Part shown: piece after piece, positions 43,090 to 53,207 of the stretch
How positions within the stretch are numbered: position 1 is the stretch's first letter
Layout of the letters: each line of letters starts with the position of its first letter
NCBI RefSeq assembly: GCF_002160815.1
Contig: NZ_NFLH01000001.1
Coordinates: 124,001 to 188,000, forward strand
DNA: 64,000 nucleotides
Direction of reading: 5' to 3'
Origin: Massilimicrobiota sp. An134
Lineage (GTDB): Bacteria > Bacillota_I > Bacilli_A > Erysipelotrichales > Coprobacillaceae
The notes under the pieces: generated by a model
What the model saw: the letters and a program-made list of their open reading frames with translations, nothing else
The model's database searches: none
Told to the model about the DNA's origin: nothing
Made by a program: the position numbers and the translations under genes

Positions 43090-44539
43090 CTTCTTCTCCT
43101 TTAAAGATTTTATGAATTGCCTCTAAAGCAACATATTTATCTCCAGGATAAGGATCATTACCAATTGCAGAAGCCATAAATTGTTCATGTCCTTTCCCTA
43201 GAATCAAAATAATATCATCACGATTTGCAATTTCAATTGCCTGTTCAATAGCAATGCGACGATCTTCAATAATAACACTTACAGGTTTTTCAATATATTT
43301 TTGAATATCTAAGCAGATATCCTGAATATCTTCATCTCGATTATCTTCAGCCGTCAAAATAACCTGATCACAGTATTGATTCGCTAATTTCCCTATTTTT
43401 TGCCTTTTATTATAATTCTTCTTTCCTGGTGCTCCAAAAACAGCAATAATTCTTCCGTTTTTCTTCACTTGTTGAGCAAACTGAAATACCTTTTCATAAC
43501 TTTTCGCATGTTGACAATAGTCCACAATAACATGGAAAGGATATGGATGACTTAATAATTCCATACGTCCATCAACACCTTGAATATGTTCAATCATATC
43601 AATAATTTGCATAATCGGCATTTCTAGCGCTAATAAAGATGTTACAACAGCCAGAATATTCGATATATTAAAACGAGCTAAAACAGGAACTGAGACATGA
43701 TGTAATTCATCATGAACCTGTAAATCAAATTCACTATGATCAATAAATAACTCTATATTTCTAGCCATGACATCTGCTCTATGTTCAATACCATAAGTCA
43801 GAACATGACTTTTGATAGAGTCTTTGACAAGAGTGTAAAAGCGAACTTCATCTGTATTTAAAATAGCATAACCTTTTTCATCTAACAAGGAAAAAAGCTT
43901 AGCTTTAGAAGCCATCAGATTCTCTATCGTCCCATGAAAATCCAAATGTTCTTCATAAACATTTGTAAAAACAGCAATATCAAAATGAACACTATCAACT
44001 CTTTTCAAAGCCAAACCATGACTTGATACTTCTAATGTTACACCTTTAACATCTTTTTTCACCATATCATTTAAATGTCTTTGTAAAAAAATAGTTTCTG
44101 GTGTTGTATATGGGCACTGTTCAATAATACCTGCATATTCAATATTATTTGTCCCAATATATCCCATTTTTAAAAATTGTGATAAAGCATTTTTAATCAT
44201 CAAGGCAACAATTGTTTTTCCACTTGAACCAGTTATACCAATCACCGTCATTTTATAACTAGGATGATCATAAAATAAATCAGCAACTCTGTTCAATTCA
44301 TCTAAAACATTATCAACCTTGATATATAAAATATCCTTATGCTTAAATGTTAAAGGTTTAGAGTAAACAATGCATTTTGCCCCTTGAAATATAGCATCTT
44401 CAATATATTTATGTCCATCTACACTTAAACCATCAATACAAAAGAAAATAGAATCTCTTCCTACATAGCGTGAATCACTATGAATGGAACGAATCTTAAA
44501 ATCTTCTTCAACATCAAATAATTCATTAATTTTCTTCAC
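43058..44539 (-). CDS. murE: MurE-like UDP-MurNAc-tripeptide ligase with unusual recognition motif
   Basis: 493 residues. Mur ligase with the MurE plan: N-terminal UMAG-binding domain ([26 protein letters not shown]), P-loop ITGSSGKT (usually GTNGKT), [39 protein letters not shown] with the carbamylated Lys, [18 protein letters not shown], and LGKGHEQFM. The third-residue recognition motif, DNPR in DAP enzymes, reads TAEDNRDED. Adds the third stem-peptide amino acid, probably Lys or another residue. Located outside any dcw cluster. Confidence 0.88.
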   Translation of the reverse strand: MKKINELFDVEEDFKIRSIHSDSRYVGRDSIFFCIDGLSVDGHKYIEDAIFQGAKCIVYSKPLTFKHKDILYIKVDNVLDELNRVADLFYDHPSYKMTVIGITGSSGKTIVALMIKNALSQFLKMGYIGTNNIEYAGIIEQCPYTTPETIFLQRHLNDMVKKDVKGVTLEVSSHGLALKRVDSVHFDIAVFTNVYEEHLDFHGTIENLMASKAKLFSLLDEKGYAILNTDEVRFYTLVKDSIKSHVLTYGIEHRADVMARNIELFIDHSEFDLQVHDELHHVSVPVLARFNISNILAVVTSLLALEMPIMQIIDMIEHIQGVDGRMELLSHPYPFHVIVDYCQHAKSYEKVFQFAQQVKKNGRIIAVFGAPGKKNYNKRQKIGKLANQYCDQVILTAEDNRDEDIQDICLDIQKYIEKPVSVIIEDRRIAIEQAIEIANRDDIILILGKGHEQFMASAIGNDPYPGDKYVALEAIHKIFKGEEDDGKEMEQIY

Positions 44540-45833
44540 TCACAACACTTCCTATCAATTCTGTATCTTGACATTCTTCAATAAAAACAGGATAGATATG
44601 TCCTACTGAATCCAATGGTAACTTCGTTTTAACTTTCAAATAATTAGAAGCATGACCAATCATATAATCCCCATCAGCTTCTTCAATTAAAACATTCAAA
44701 GTCTGTCCAATCTGTTGGCTGGCAAACTCATGAAGGAGCTGATGCGATAAATCCATCAACGCTTTCACTCTTTGATGTTTAACATTTCCATCTACCTGAT
44801 CTTTCATTTTGGCAGCCGGTGTCCCTTGACGAGGTGAATATGGGAAAACATGCAATTGGTTAAAATGCATGTCTTTAATCCACTGATATGTGGATTCAAA
44901 ATCTTCATCAGTTTCACCAGGAAAACCAACAATAACATCAGTTGTTATAGATAAGGTTGGTAATTTTTCTTTTAATTCTTTCATCTTTGATGCAAATTCA
45001 TCAGTCGTATAATGACGATTCATTTTTTTCAAGATTTTATCGCATCCAGACTGAATAGGAATATGAAGATGATCAACGATAATAGGTGATGTAGCAATCA
45101 GATCTATAATTTCATGAGTGATTTGACTCATTTCAATTGAAGAAATTCTTAATCGCTTTAAACCATTCACTTTTGTTGTTAAATCTACCAATAAGTCATA
45201 AAAGCTGTAATTATCAAAATCTTGTCCATATCCTGCCGTATGAATTCCTGTCAGAACAATTTCTACAAAACCATGATCAACTAATTTTTGAGCCTGTTTT
45301 AAAACGCTATCCTTATCTCTTGAACGAATACGTCCTCTCGCGTATGGGATAATGCAATATGTACAAAAATTATTACATCCATCCTGAATTTTCAAAAAGG
45401 CTCTTGTGTTTTTCGTAAATTCATCAATATCCAGATCTTCAAAACGAGATAATTTCATAACATCAGCAACATGAATAACAGTCTGATGCGTTTTTTGGTA
45501 TTCTTCAACAAATTCCACAATTCGATTTCTAAACTGAGTTCCTAAAACAACTCCAACACCTTCAATTTTTCCAACTTCTTGGCTTGCAACCTGACTATAA
45601 CATCCTACAACACATACTGTAGCTTGAGGATTTTGACGAATAGCTTTACGAATCATCTGACGAGATTTAGAATCTCCAGTGTTTGTAACAGTACATGTAT
45701 TAATGACATAAACATCTGCCTGTTCTTTAAAATCTACACTTTCATATCCCGCATCACAAAAAAGCTTCAGCATCGCTTCTGATTCATAAGTATTCACTTT
45801 ACAACCCAATGTTAAAAAAGCAACTTTTTTCAT
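44526..45833 (-). CDS. mtaB: tRNA t6A37 methylthiotransferase MtaB
   Basis: 435 residues. Radical-SAM enzyme that turns t6A37 into ms2t6A in tRNAs. N-terminal UPF0004 domain with cluster cysteines (LGCKVNTYESE, INTCTVT, VVGCYSQ), radical-SAM CNNFCTYC (about 148-155), and a C-terminal TRAM domain. Overlaps the murE-like gene by 14 bases. Follows rsmE in Bacillus too (yqeU-yqeV), here with a hypothetical gene inserted. Confidence 0.97.
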   Translation of the reverse strand: MKKVAFLTLGCKVNTYESEAMLKLFCDAGYESVDFKEQADVYVINTCTVTNTGDSKSRQMIRKAIRQNPQATVCVVGCYSQVASQEVGKIEGVGVVLGTQFRNRIVEFVEEYQKTHQTVIHVADVMKLSRFEDLDIDEFTKNTRAFLKIQDGCNNFCTYCIIPYARGRIRSRDKDSVLKQAQKLVDHGFVEIVLTGIHTAGYGQDFDNYSFYDLLVDLTTKVNGLKRLRISSIEMSQITHEIIDLIATSPIIVDHLHIPIQSGCDKILKKMNRHYTTDEFASKMKELKEKLPTLSITTDVIVGFPGETDEDFESTYQWIKDMHFNQLHVFPYSPRQGTPAAKMKDQVDGNVKHQRVKALMDLSHQLLHEFASQQIGQTLNVLIEEADGDYMIGHASNYLKVKTKLPLDSVGHIYPVFIEECQDTELIGSVVSEEN

Positions 45834-45844
45834 AAAAATCCTTT

Positions 45845-46615
45845 CTATTTATATTTTTTTATAATTTTTTTATAATTCTTTAAAGAAATATATTCTAAAT
45901 CCTTCAATGTTTCTAAACAATCGAGATACAAATAATTTTCAATATCATATGCAATCTTTTGAATATCTTCAATACGAACTTCACATTGAGCTTTATCGTC
46001 TTGAATAATAACTTTATTCAAAAATTCATGATTATCTTTTTTAAAGATATAAATGGTTTTAAGCGGATCAAAATAAAAGCAAACATGTCTTTGATCTTCG
46101 TATACATTCTCCAAAGAAGAAAAACCTGTACGAAAGATAGAATAACCATACATATCAATTGGTGTATGAAGATTCACTTTAAAATTTTGTATATATTCAC
46201 GATGTTGTTTTAATAGCAACATTTGATAATCATGAGTATAACGCTGATTGACAAATGGTTCTAAATAAGGAATATAAATCATGACTTGACTCTGTAAATC
46301 CTGGAAATGAGGAGCCGTTTCTAAAACTCCAGCAATATCATTATTAAACATCTTTTGTTTTTCATCATAATTTAAATAATCCAATAAATCATAATGTTGA
46401 TTTAAAAATCCCTCATAAATATTTTCAATCTGATTTTGCGTTAATAAACCTCGATATATAATTTCATATGAAAGCAAATCAAAATCAGTCTTGATCTTTG
46501 AAGATAAGCCCATCTTTTCAAAAAAAGAACGATGACTTTCTATTTCTTGATATAATTGTGTTTTAGCAAGAGGAATTTCCACCCCTATTTTATTTAAACT
46601 TTCTATAAATCCCAT
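45845..46615 (-). CDS. Hypothetical protein between rsmE and mtaB
   Basis: 256 residues, soluble, rich in Tyr, Ile and Lys; no motif I recognise. The N-terminal half is helical (FIESLNKIGVEIPLAKTQLYQEIESHRSFFEKMG), the centre has PIDMYGYSIFRTGFSSLENVYEDQRHVCFYFDPLKTIYIFK, and the C-terminus is again helical and basic. Overlaps rsmE by 13 bases, so it is translated with it. In Bacillus, rsmE and mtaB are adjacent, so this is an insertion relative to that order. Confidence 0.78.
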   Translation of the reverse strand: MGFIESLNKIGVEIPLAKTQLYQEIESHRSFFEKMGLSSKIKTDFDLLSYEIIYRGLLTQNQIENIYEGFLNQHYDLLDYLNYDEKQKMFNNDIAGVLETAPHFQDLQSQVMIYIPYLEPFVNQRYTHDYQMLLLKQHREYIQNFKVNLHTPIDMYGYSIFRTGFSSLENVYEDQRHVCFYFDPLKTIYIFKKDNHEFLNKVIIQDDKAQCEVRIEDIQKIAYDIENYLYLDCLETLKDLEYISLKNYKKIIKKYK

Positions 46616-47349
46616 GATGACATCAACTCCCTACTAAATCCAATAACACTTAACATATATAACGGGGCTGTTTCGCTACGTAAAATTCTTTTTCCTAACG
46701 AGCAGGCCTGAACACCTAGCTCTTTCATCTTTTGAATTTCACTTTCATCAAAACCACCTTCAGGTCCTACAATAATTGTTATAGTGTGATAATCTTTTTG
46801 AAGCGTTTTTGCTAAAAGTGATTTTTCACCATTTCTGCTTTCTTCTTCATAGGCAACTAAATTGACATCGCCTAAATATTTCTCTAACTGTGATATTTTC
46901 ATAAGTGAAGTCAACTCAGGTATTGTCTGACGACAAGATTGTTCACTTGCCTCTTTTAAAATACGAGTATAACGTTCTCTTTTCTTTTCAAAAGATTTTT
47001 CATCCGTTTTAATAATACTTCTTTGTGATAGAAAAGGAACAATTCTATGAACACCTAATTCCGTAGCCTTTTGAAGAACCCATTCAAATTTATCATTTTT
47101 AGGTAAGCCATAGATTAAAGTCACTTCAACATCCAGTTCATTATTTTCTATGAGCTCTTCTTTTTGTTGAAGTATTCCTTTTTCAATATCTATAATTTCA
47201 TATATATAAACATGATGATCTGGTAAAATACAAATCACTCGATCACCTTGATGATATCGCATGACACGTTGCATATGTTTATGATTATAAGGGTCAATAT
47301 GTATGAATGATCCCTCTATATTTTGAGCATCTATAAAATATCTTTGCAT
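46603..47349 (-). CDS. rsmE: 16S rRNA (uracil1498-N3)-methyltransferase RsmE
   Basis: 248 residues. SPOUT-fold methyltransferase. N-terminal PUA-like domain, then VTLIYGLPKNDKFEWVLQKATELGV, RSIIKT and the knot motif IVGPEGGFDESE ... SLGKRILRSETAPLYML. AGGAGGAAGTT precedes the ATG. First gene of the rsmE-hypothetical-mtaB-murE-deoC unit. Confidence 0.97.
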   Translation of the reverse strand: MQRYFIDAQNIEGSFIHIDPYNHKHMQRVMRYHQGDRVICILPDHHVYIYEIIDIEKGILQQKEELIENNELDVEVTLIYGLPKNDKFEWVLQKATELGVHRIVPFLSQRSIIKTDEKSFEKKRERYTRILKEASEQSCRQTIPELTSLMKISQLEKYLGDVNLVAYEEESRNGEKSLLAKTLQKDYHTITIIVGPEGGFDESEIQKMKELGVQACSLGKRILRSETAPLYMLSVIGFSRELMSSWDL

Positions 47350-47396
47350 AACTTCCTCCTTTGGCTATTCTATCACATTTTGTTGAATATAAAAAG

Positions 47397-47431
47397 AAAA
47401 AAAGATTAGTAAAGTCAATCCTCTACTAACC
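47397..47431 (-). terminator. Terminator after clpB
   Basis: Minus-strand GGTTAGTA/TACTAATC stem (one G-U) followed by T7 CTTTTT, shortly after the clpB stop. Confidence 0.82.
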
Positions 47432-47440
47432 TTCTCACTC

Positions 47441-50011
47441 TTATGACTTTCTAATCATAAATTGTTGATTTTGATAATCAATCGTAATGTTATCATCTTT
47501 TTGAATAGAACCTTTAATCATTTCTTTGGCAACTAAAGTTTCAATATGTCCCTGAATGAAACGTTTAAGTGGTCTCGCTCCAAAAGTAGGATCAAAACCT
47601 TCTCTTGCGATTTCTTCTTTAGCCCCGTCACTCACTTGAACTGATATATTTTGTTGTTCTAGACGTTTAGAAAGCTGAGCAATAAATTTATCAATAATCT
47701 TATAAACAACTTGATTATCTAATGAATTGAACATGACAATTTCATCAATACGATTCAAGAATTCTGGTTTAAAATGAGCTTTTAATTCCATTTCAACTTC
47801 ATGTCTTGTTTCTTCATTATTACCTTGTAATAAATATTGTGAGCCAATATTAGATGTCATAATAATGATTGTATTTTTGAAGCTAACAACATTGCCTTTA
47901 GAATCAGTAATACGACCATCATCTAAGACTTGAAGCAAAACATTAAAGACTTCAGGATGGGCTTTTTCAATTTCATCCAATAAAACAATGCTATAAGGCG
48001 CACGTCTAACAGCTTCCGTTAATTGGCCACCTTCTTCATATCCAACATAACCTGGAGGAGCTCCTAACAAACGAGAAACACTGAATTTTTCCATATATTC
48101 ACTCATGTCAATACGGACAATATTCTTTTCACTATCGAATAATTGTTCTGCTAAACTCTTTGCAACTTCTGTTTTTCCTACTCCAGTTGGCCCAAGGAAC
48201 ATAAATGAACCAATTGGACGGTTTTCATCATTGATTCCAGCACGTGATCTTAAAATAGCATCACAGATTTTTTCAATCGCTTCATCCTGTCCAATAACTC
48301 TTTTTCTTAAAATATCATCAAGATGTAATAATTTTTCTCTTTCAGATTCCATCAATTTATGAATAGGAATACCTGTCCATCTAGCAATAACTTCACTGAC
48401 TGTATCAACTGTTACTTTTTCCTGTAATAAAGCATCATCAGACTCTTGTGATTGATAATTAGCAATTTCTTTATTAATACGAGGTAATGTTTCATATTTG
48501 ATTTTTGAAGCTTCTTCTAAATTACCTTCAGTTTCATATTTATCTTTAAGGGCTTCATATCTCACTTTTTGATCTTTTAATTCTTTAATATGATCTAAAG
48601 CTTTCTTTTCTTCTTTCCATTTATCTGTTAAACCTGTTACTTGTTCATCTAATGAAGCAATACGACTCTTAATTTCATCTAGACGTTTTTCATTATCTGC
48701 ATTTTTATCTTCTTTTTCAATAGAAATACGTTCCATTTCCAAACGATTCTTTTCTCTTGTGATAACATCTAATTCTTCTGGTAAAGAATCAATTTCCATA
48801 CGTACAGATGCACATGCTTCATCAATCAAATCAATAGCCTTATCTGGCAAGAAACGATCAGTAATATAACGTTCACTCATATTCACAGCTGCCACAATGG
48901 CACTATCTGTAATCTGAACACCATGATGAGATTCAAAGCTATCTTTTAAACCACGTAAAATCGCAATTGTATCGTCACTATCTGGTTCATCAACTTGAAC
49001 TTTTTGGAAACGTCTTTCTAAAGCAGCATCTTTTTCAATGTACATACGATACTCATCTAGCGTTGTTGCTCCAATACAGTGAAGTTCACCACGTGCTAAC
49101 ATTGGTTTTAATAAGTTAGCTGCATCCATAGCACCATCTGTTTTTCCAGCTCCAACAAGCTGATGAATCTCATCAATGAATAAAATGATATTTCCTTCAG
49201 ATTTTTTAATTTCATTTAATACAGCTTTTAATCTTTCTTCAAATTCACCACGATATTTAGCACCTGCTACCAAAGCTCCTAAATCAAGTTCATAAAGAGT
49301 CTTATTTTGCAAGCTGACAGGCACGTCATTTTTAAAAATACGCCATGCCAATCCTTCAACAATAGCAGTCTTTCCAACACCTGGTTCACCTATCAAAATA
49401 GGATTATTTTTTGTTTTACGTGATAAGATTTGAATAACACGTCTAATTTCTTCATCACGACCAATAACAGGATCTAATTTTCCATCCTTAACATCTTGAA
49501 TAAGATCTCTACCATATTTTGTTAAAACTTCATATTGATTTTCTGGTTGTGGATTATTAACCATATTTCCACCTCGCATTTCCTGAATAATCTTTTCTAA
49601 TTCTTTTTTATTTAAATGATATTGTCTAATCAAATCTTGAATAAATGTTGATTGCACTTCAAACATTGCCATAATCAAATGTTCAACACTTGTATATTCA
49701 TCTTTATAATCACTCATCACTTTTTGAGCCTTTATTAACAATTGATTCAAATCATATGATATTCTTAATTGACTTTCATCAACACCATTGACTCTTGGTT
49801 TTTGTTGTTGTTTATTTCTTAAAAATGTTTCTAACTGTTGAATATTGACATTTGCTTTTGATAGCACACGATATAAAATACCACTTGTATCTTCCAATAA
49901 TGCTAATAAAAAATCTTCAACATCAACAACCTGACAAGACATTCCTAAAGTCTGTTGCATGGCCTTTTGCATAGCTTCCTGCATAGCTGTTGTCCATTTT
50001 TCTATATTCAT
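47441..50011 (-). CDS. clpB: ATP-dependent disaggregase ClpB
   Basis: 856 residues. Hsp104-type chaperone that resolves aggregates with DnaK. Clp N-domain (about 1-145), AAA+ 1 with [15 protein letters not shown], the long coiled-coil M-domain (about 400-525), and AAA+ 2 with [16 protein letters not shown] and [12 protein letters not shown]; no ClpP-binding loop is evident. The ATG at 50011 has AAAGGAG eight bases upstream; earlier in-frame ATGs are too close to that site or inside the CIRCE element. Regulation by HrcA is expected from two CIRCE boxes. Confidence 0.97.
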   Translation of the reverse strand: MNIEKWTTAMQEAMQKAMQQTLGMSCQVVDVEDFLLALLEDTSGILYRVLSKANVNIQQLETFLRNKQQQKPRVNGVDESQLRISYDLNQLLIKAQKVMSDYKDEYTSVEHLIMAMFEVQSTFIQDLIRQYHLNKKELEKIIQEMRGGNMVNNPQPENQYEVLTKYGRDLIQDVKDGKLDPVIGRDEEIRRVIQILSRKTKNNPILIGEPGVGKTAIVEGLAWRIFKNDVPVSLQNKTLYELDLGALVAGAKYRGEFEERLKAVLNEIKKSEGNIILFIDEIHQLVGAGKTDGAMDAANLLKPMLARGELHCIGATTLDEYRMYIEKDAALERRFQKVQVDEPDSDDTIAILRGLKDSFESHHGVQITDSAIVAAVNMSERYITDRFLPDKAIDLIDEACASVRMEIDSLPEELDVITREKNRLEMERISIEKEDKNADNEKRLDEIKSRIASLDEQVTGLTDKWKEEKKALDHIKELKDQKVRYEALKDKYETEGNLEEASKIKYETLPRINKEIANYQSQESDDALLQEKVTVDTVSEVIARWTGIPIHKLMESEREKLLHLDDILRKRVIGQDEAIEKICDAILRSRAGINDENRPIGSFMFLGPTGVGKTEVAKSLAEQLFDSEKNIVRIDMSEYMEKFSVSRLLGAPPGYVGYEEGGQLTEAVRRAPYSIVLLDEIEKAHPEVFNVLLQVLDDGRITDSKGNVVSFKNTIIIMTSNIGSQYLLQGNNEETRHEVEMELKAHFKPEFLNRIDEIVMFNSLDNQVVYKIIDKFIAQLSKRLEQQNISVQVSDGAKEEIAREGFDPTFGARPLKRFIQGHIETLVAKEMIKGSIQKDDNITIDYQNQQFMIRKS

Positions 50012-50024
50012 CTTCATCACTCCT

Positions 50025-50051
50025 TTAGCACTCATTATACCCAAGTGCTAA
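50025..50051 (-). promoter_or_regulatory. CIRCE operator, promoter-proximal to the clpB start
   Basis: TTAGCACTC-N9-AAGTGCTAA on the plus strand, a 9-9-9 HrcA-binding inverted repeat with one mismatch between arms. It lies at the transcription start, just downstream of the -10 box and ahead of the ribosome-binding site. Confidence 0.95.
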
Positions 50052-50055
50052 TTAT

Positions 50056-50083
50056 AGTATACCATGTTTTTTAGCACTGTCAA
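50056..50083 (-). promoter_or_regulatory. clpB promoter between the two CIRCE elements
   Basis: TTGACA (50083..50078), 16-base spacer, TATACT (50061..50056) with an extended TGG immediately before it. The -35 box lies inside the upstream CIRCE element. Confidence 0.88.
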
Positions 50084-50097
50084 CCCCGAAGTGCTAA
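50071..50097 (-). promoter_or_regulatory. Second CIRCE operator, overlapping the clpB -35 box
   Basis: TTAGCACTG-N9-AAGTGCTAA, 9-9-9, with one mismatch between arms. Centre-to-centre distance to the first CIRCE is 46 bases. It covers the -35 hexamer. Confidence 0.93.
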
Positions 50098-50156
50098 AAT
50101 GTTTATTAAAATTCAAATATTGTTTTTATAATGAATAACCTAGCTTATTCAAATAA

Positions 50157-50183
50157 AAAATCTTTAGGATTTCTCCTAAAGAT
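50157..50183 (-). terminator. Terminator after degV
   Basis: Minus-strand ATCTTTAGGA/TCCTAAAGAT stem followed by T6; it includes the degV stop codon. Confidence 0.9.
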
Positions 50184-51072
50184 CATATTTTTTTAAAATA
50201 CCCACACCAATTGGATATGGTCCCGTATGCACACCAATTGTAGCGCCAATTTGTTGAATTAAAATAGGTTCATGGAAGTCTGGATAAGCTTGTAACATCA
50301 CCTCTTGCAAGCTTTCTTTAAACTTTTCTCCTTCTTGTTGATCATAGCCATACCCAACACAAAAACGATAATCATTTGGTGAAAGCTGGTTATCTTTAAA
50401 ATATTTTACAGTATGGTCAAGAACTTTCTTTTTAGATTTTTCACGTCCACGTGTAACACCCATTGCAAATATTTCACCATCATGAAGTACAATTAAAGGT
50501 CTAATTCCTAATGTTTTCGCTGCAACTCCAGCAACTTTACCAATTCGTCCACCATGAATGAGATATTCAAAATTTCCAACCGTAAAGAAAATACGTCCTG
50601 ACGATTTGATATTTTCAATTTTTTGAATCACTTCGTCATATTGATAGCCAGCTTCTTTCATTTGGGCAGCCTCAATAACCAGTAAACCTTGTAAAACAGT
50701 ATTCACAGTAGCATCAATAATCATAATTTGACGTTCAGGATATTTTTCCTCTAATATCATTTTCGCATTCATGGCACTGTTATAGGAACCAGAAAATTTA
50801 GTCGTAATACATATACATATAATATCTTCCTGATTTTCCAGGATAGGTGTAAAAGTTTTTATATAATCTTCAATAGAAGGCATCGAAGTTTTAGGAAAAA
50901 CATCTTTATGATCAACCATAAATTGATAAAATTCATGCACTTCTAAATCTTCTTTTTCTTTTTGATAGTGTTCATTATCTGTTGTTATATAAAATGGAAC
51001 AACATGAATATGAAACTGATTCATCAATGACTGATCTAAATCACATGAACCATCTGAAACTATCTGATACAT
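50176..51072 (-). CDS. DegV-family fatty-acid-binding protein
   Basis: 298 residues. DegV/FakB family: binds a fatty acid for the FakA kinase. N-terminal IVSDGSCDL, FPKTSMPSIEDY, ITTKFSGSYNSA, FFTVGNFEYLIHGGRIGK, and C-terminal GATIGVHTGPYPIGVG are the family hallmarks. No fakA gene is in the window, so it may pair with a distant kinase. Last gene of the priA-degV run. Confidence 0.93.
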   Translation of the reverse strand: MYQIVSDGSCDLDQSLMNQFHIHVVPFYITTDNEHYQKEKEDLEVHEFYQFMVDHKDVFPKTSMPSIEDYIKTFTPILENQEDIICICITTKFSGSYNSAMNAKMILEEKYPERQIMIIDATVNTVLQGLLVIEAAQMKEAGYQYDEVIQKIENIKSSGRIFFTVGNFEYLIHGGRIGKVAGVAAKTLGIRPLIVLHDGEIFAMGVTRGREKSKKKVLDHTVKYFKDNQLSPNDYRFCVGYGYDQQEGEKFKESLQEVMLQAYPDFHEPILIQQIGATIGVHTGPYPIGVGILKKYDL

Positions 51073-51090
51073 TCTTATTCCTCTTTTCCA

Positions 51091-51684
51091 TTATGATATT
51101 GATTGAATACAGAGTACAGGTTGTGAATTTTCCACAATCGCATATTCTTCATTCATTTGATTGGATACACACAGAGGATCATTTCTTTTTAAGATGTAAT
51201 GATCCAATGGATAATGACAATCTTTTAATGTCACGACGCTCTCATCAAAAGCAAATATTGAAAAATAATGATATTGATCTTTAGCAAGATAATGTTGACC
51301 TGGTTTTAAAACAAATATCTTGTTCCATTCATCATAGATCGTGATAGAGATATCCTGATATTTTTCTAACAAACATAGTACTGCCATAAAATGATCAATA
51401 CGGCGATGTGTCACACCATATAAATCAATGGCATCATAACCCTTTTGAATAGCATATTGTATTGCCAATGCTGTATCAGTGTCATCTTTAATACTCGAAT
51501 AACGCTGAATATTGATATCTTGAAGAATCTGCTCATTTTCAATAGAATCCATATCTCCAATAGCTATCACAGGTGTAATTCCCTGCTGGTATAAATGATA
51601 AACACCCTGATCGACACCAATATATTCAATTGTTGAATCTTTCACAGATCCAACATTGATTCCACTATAAATGCCTATTTTCAT
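51091..51684 (-). CDS. thiN: Thiamine pyrophosphokinase
   Basis: 197 residues. Transfers pyrophosphate from ATP to thiamine. GDMDSIEN metal site, KDDTDTALAIQYAI, YGVTHRRIDHFMAVL, and a C-terminal beta domain (thiamine-binding) with LKDCHYPLDHYIL. Same neighbour as in Bacillus (rpe-thiN). Overlaps rpe by four bases. Confidence 0.95.
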   Translation of the reverse strand: MKIGIYSGINVGSVKDSTIEYIGVDQGVYHLYQQGITPVIAIGDMDSIENEQILQDINIQRYSSIKDDTDTALAIQYAIQKGYDAIDLYGVTHRRIDHFMAVLCLLEKYQDISITIYDEWNKIFVLKPGQHYLAKDQYHYFSIFAFDESVVTLKDCHYPLDHYILKRNDPLCVSNQMNEEYAIVENSQPVLCIQSIS

Positions 51685-52325
51685 TTTAAAGAATCAATAG
51701 CTTCCTTTCTATTTTCAGCATTAAAAACATAACTTCCAGCAACCAGCACATCCACACCTGCTTCTCGACATAATTGACCTGTCGTAGCATTAATGCCACC
51801 ATCCACTTCAATCAAATAATGACGATTCTGTTTTAACTGACAAAGTTCCTGTATCTTAGAAAGCGCCTGCTCTTGAAACGTTTGTCCGCCAAATCCAGGT
51901 TCAACACTCATAACTAATACTAAATCAAGATCATCTAAATATTGTTGAATTGATGAAATAGGTGTGTTTGGCTTTACACTTAGTCCTACATGTACGCCTT
52001 GATCATGAACATACTGTATAAATGTTTTCACTTCCTGTTCGTGATGAAAAGCCTCAATATGCGCTGTTATTAATGAAGCATGTGATTTTATAAATGCATC
52101 TACATATTGCATTGGTTTTTCAATCATTAAATGAACATCAAGATATAAGTCACTCACTTTTGCAATATCATTTAAAATACTATAACCAAATGAAATATTA
52201 GGTACAAAATGTCCATCCATTACATCATAATGAATCCAGTCTGCCCCACATTCACGAATAGAATCCAAATCTTTCTTGAGCTCAGCAAAATTAGCTGATA
52301 AAACTGACGGTGCAACTTTAACCAT
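51681..52325 (-). CDS. rpe: Ribulose-phosphate 3-epimerase
   Basis: 214 residues. TIM-barrel pentose-phosphate enzyme. SVLSANF, HYDVMDGHFVPNISFG, DVHLMIEKPMQYV, VMSVEPGFGGQTF, and VDGGINATTG with the metal-binding His/Asp residues. Overlaps the rsgA gene by eight bases. Confidence 0.98.
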   Translation of the reverse strand: MVKVAPSVLSANFAELKKDLDSIRECGADWIHYDVMDGHFVPNISFGYSILNDIAKVSDLYLDVHLMIEKPMQYVDAFIKSHASLITAHIEAFHHEQEVKTFIQYVHDQGVHVGLSVKPNTPISSIQQYLDDLDLVLVMSVEPGFGGQTFQEQALSKIQELCQLKQNRHYLIEVDGGINATTGQLCREAGVDVLVAGSYVFNAENRKEAIDSLK

Positions 52326-53193
52326 ATTTTTTCTCCTTCAATAACTTGCTTTCTTTTAAAAACATTAAATAATGTTCATATCTTTGAGATGATATTTCCC
52401 CTTGTTCAACAGCATTTTTCACTGCACAATGTGGTTCACTTTCATGTAAACATCCTCTAAACTTGCATTGTTTAGAAAATTCATGAAAGTCATGATAACT
52501 TATGGCCAGATCCACTGGTTCAATATTTAATTCCAACGATGAAAAACCTGGTGTATCTGCAACATAACCACCATACATCTCAATAAGTTCAACATGTCTG
52601 GTTGTATGTTTTCCACGTCCTAAAGCTTTTGAAATTTCATTTGTATCAATCTGCAAATGAATATCCAAAGCATTTAATAAACTTGATTTTCCAACACCAC
52701 TTTGTCCAGTAACAACTGTTACTTTATCTTTAAAAATATTCTTAACAGCCTCTATCCCCTGTTCTTGTTTAGAACTCACATATAGAACCTGATATCCTGC
52801 ATCTTCATAAGGTTTCATTTGATGATATATCAAACTTGAATCCACAAGATCCATTTTTGATATACAAATAATCGGTTGAATCTGAAGATGTTCAATTAAA
52901 ATCAAAAAACGATCTAACAGTAATAAATTCATATCTGGTTCTTTAGCAGAAAAAACAAGTAAAGCCTGATCGACATTACAGATTGGAGGTCGAATAAGAC
53001 TGTTCTTTCTTGGTAACAGGGATAAAATGTATCCTTCAGTTTGATTTTCAATAGAGAATTCACAATAATCTCCAACCAATGGTTTTAAAGAATCTTTTCT
53101 AAATTTCCCACGGGCACGACATTGATAAACTTGTCCCTGTGACTTGACATAATAGAATCCTGCCAAAGCTTTAATAATTTGTCCTTTTTGCAT
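52318..53193 (-). CDS. rsgA: Ribosome small-subunit GTPase RsgA
   Basis: 291 residues. Circularly permuted GTPase in late 30S maturation. N-terminal OB domain, then G4 SKMDL, G1 VTGQSGVGKSSLLN, G3 DTPGFSSL, and a C-terminal zinc site CKFRGCLHESEPHCAV. Directly follows prkC, as in Bacillus, where PrkC phosphorylates it. Confidence 0.97.
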   Translation of the reverse strand: MQKGQIIKALAGFYYVKSQGQVYQCRARGKFRKDSLKPLVGDYCEFSIENQTEGYILSLLPRKNSLIRPPICNVDQALLVFSAKEPDMNLLLLDRFLILIEHLQIQPIICISKMDLVDSSLIYHQMKPYEDAGYQVLYVSSKQEQGIEAVKNIFKDKVTVVTGQSGVGKSSLLNALDIHLQIDTNEISKALGRGKHTTRHVELIEMYGGYVADTPGFSSLELNIEPVDLAISYHDFHEFSKQCKFRGCLHESEPHCAVKNAVEQGEISSQRYEHYLMFLKESKLLKEKKYG

Positions 53194-53207
53194 TGTTTTT
53201 CTCTACC

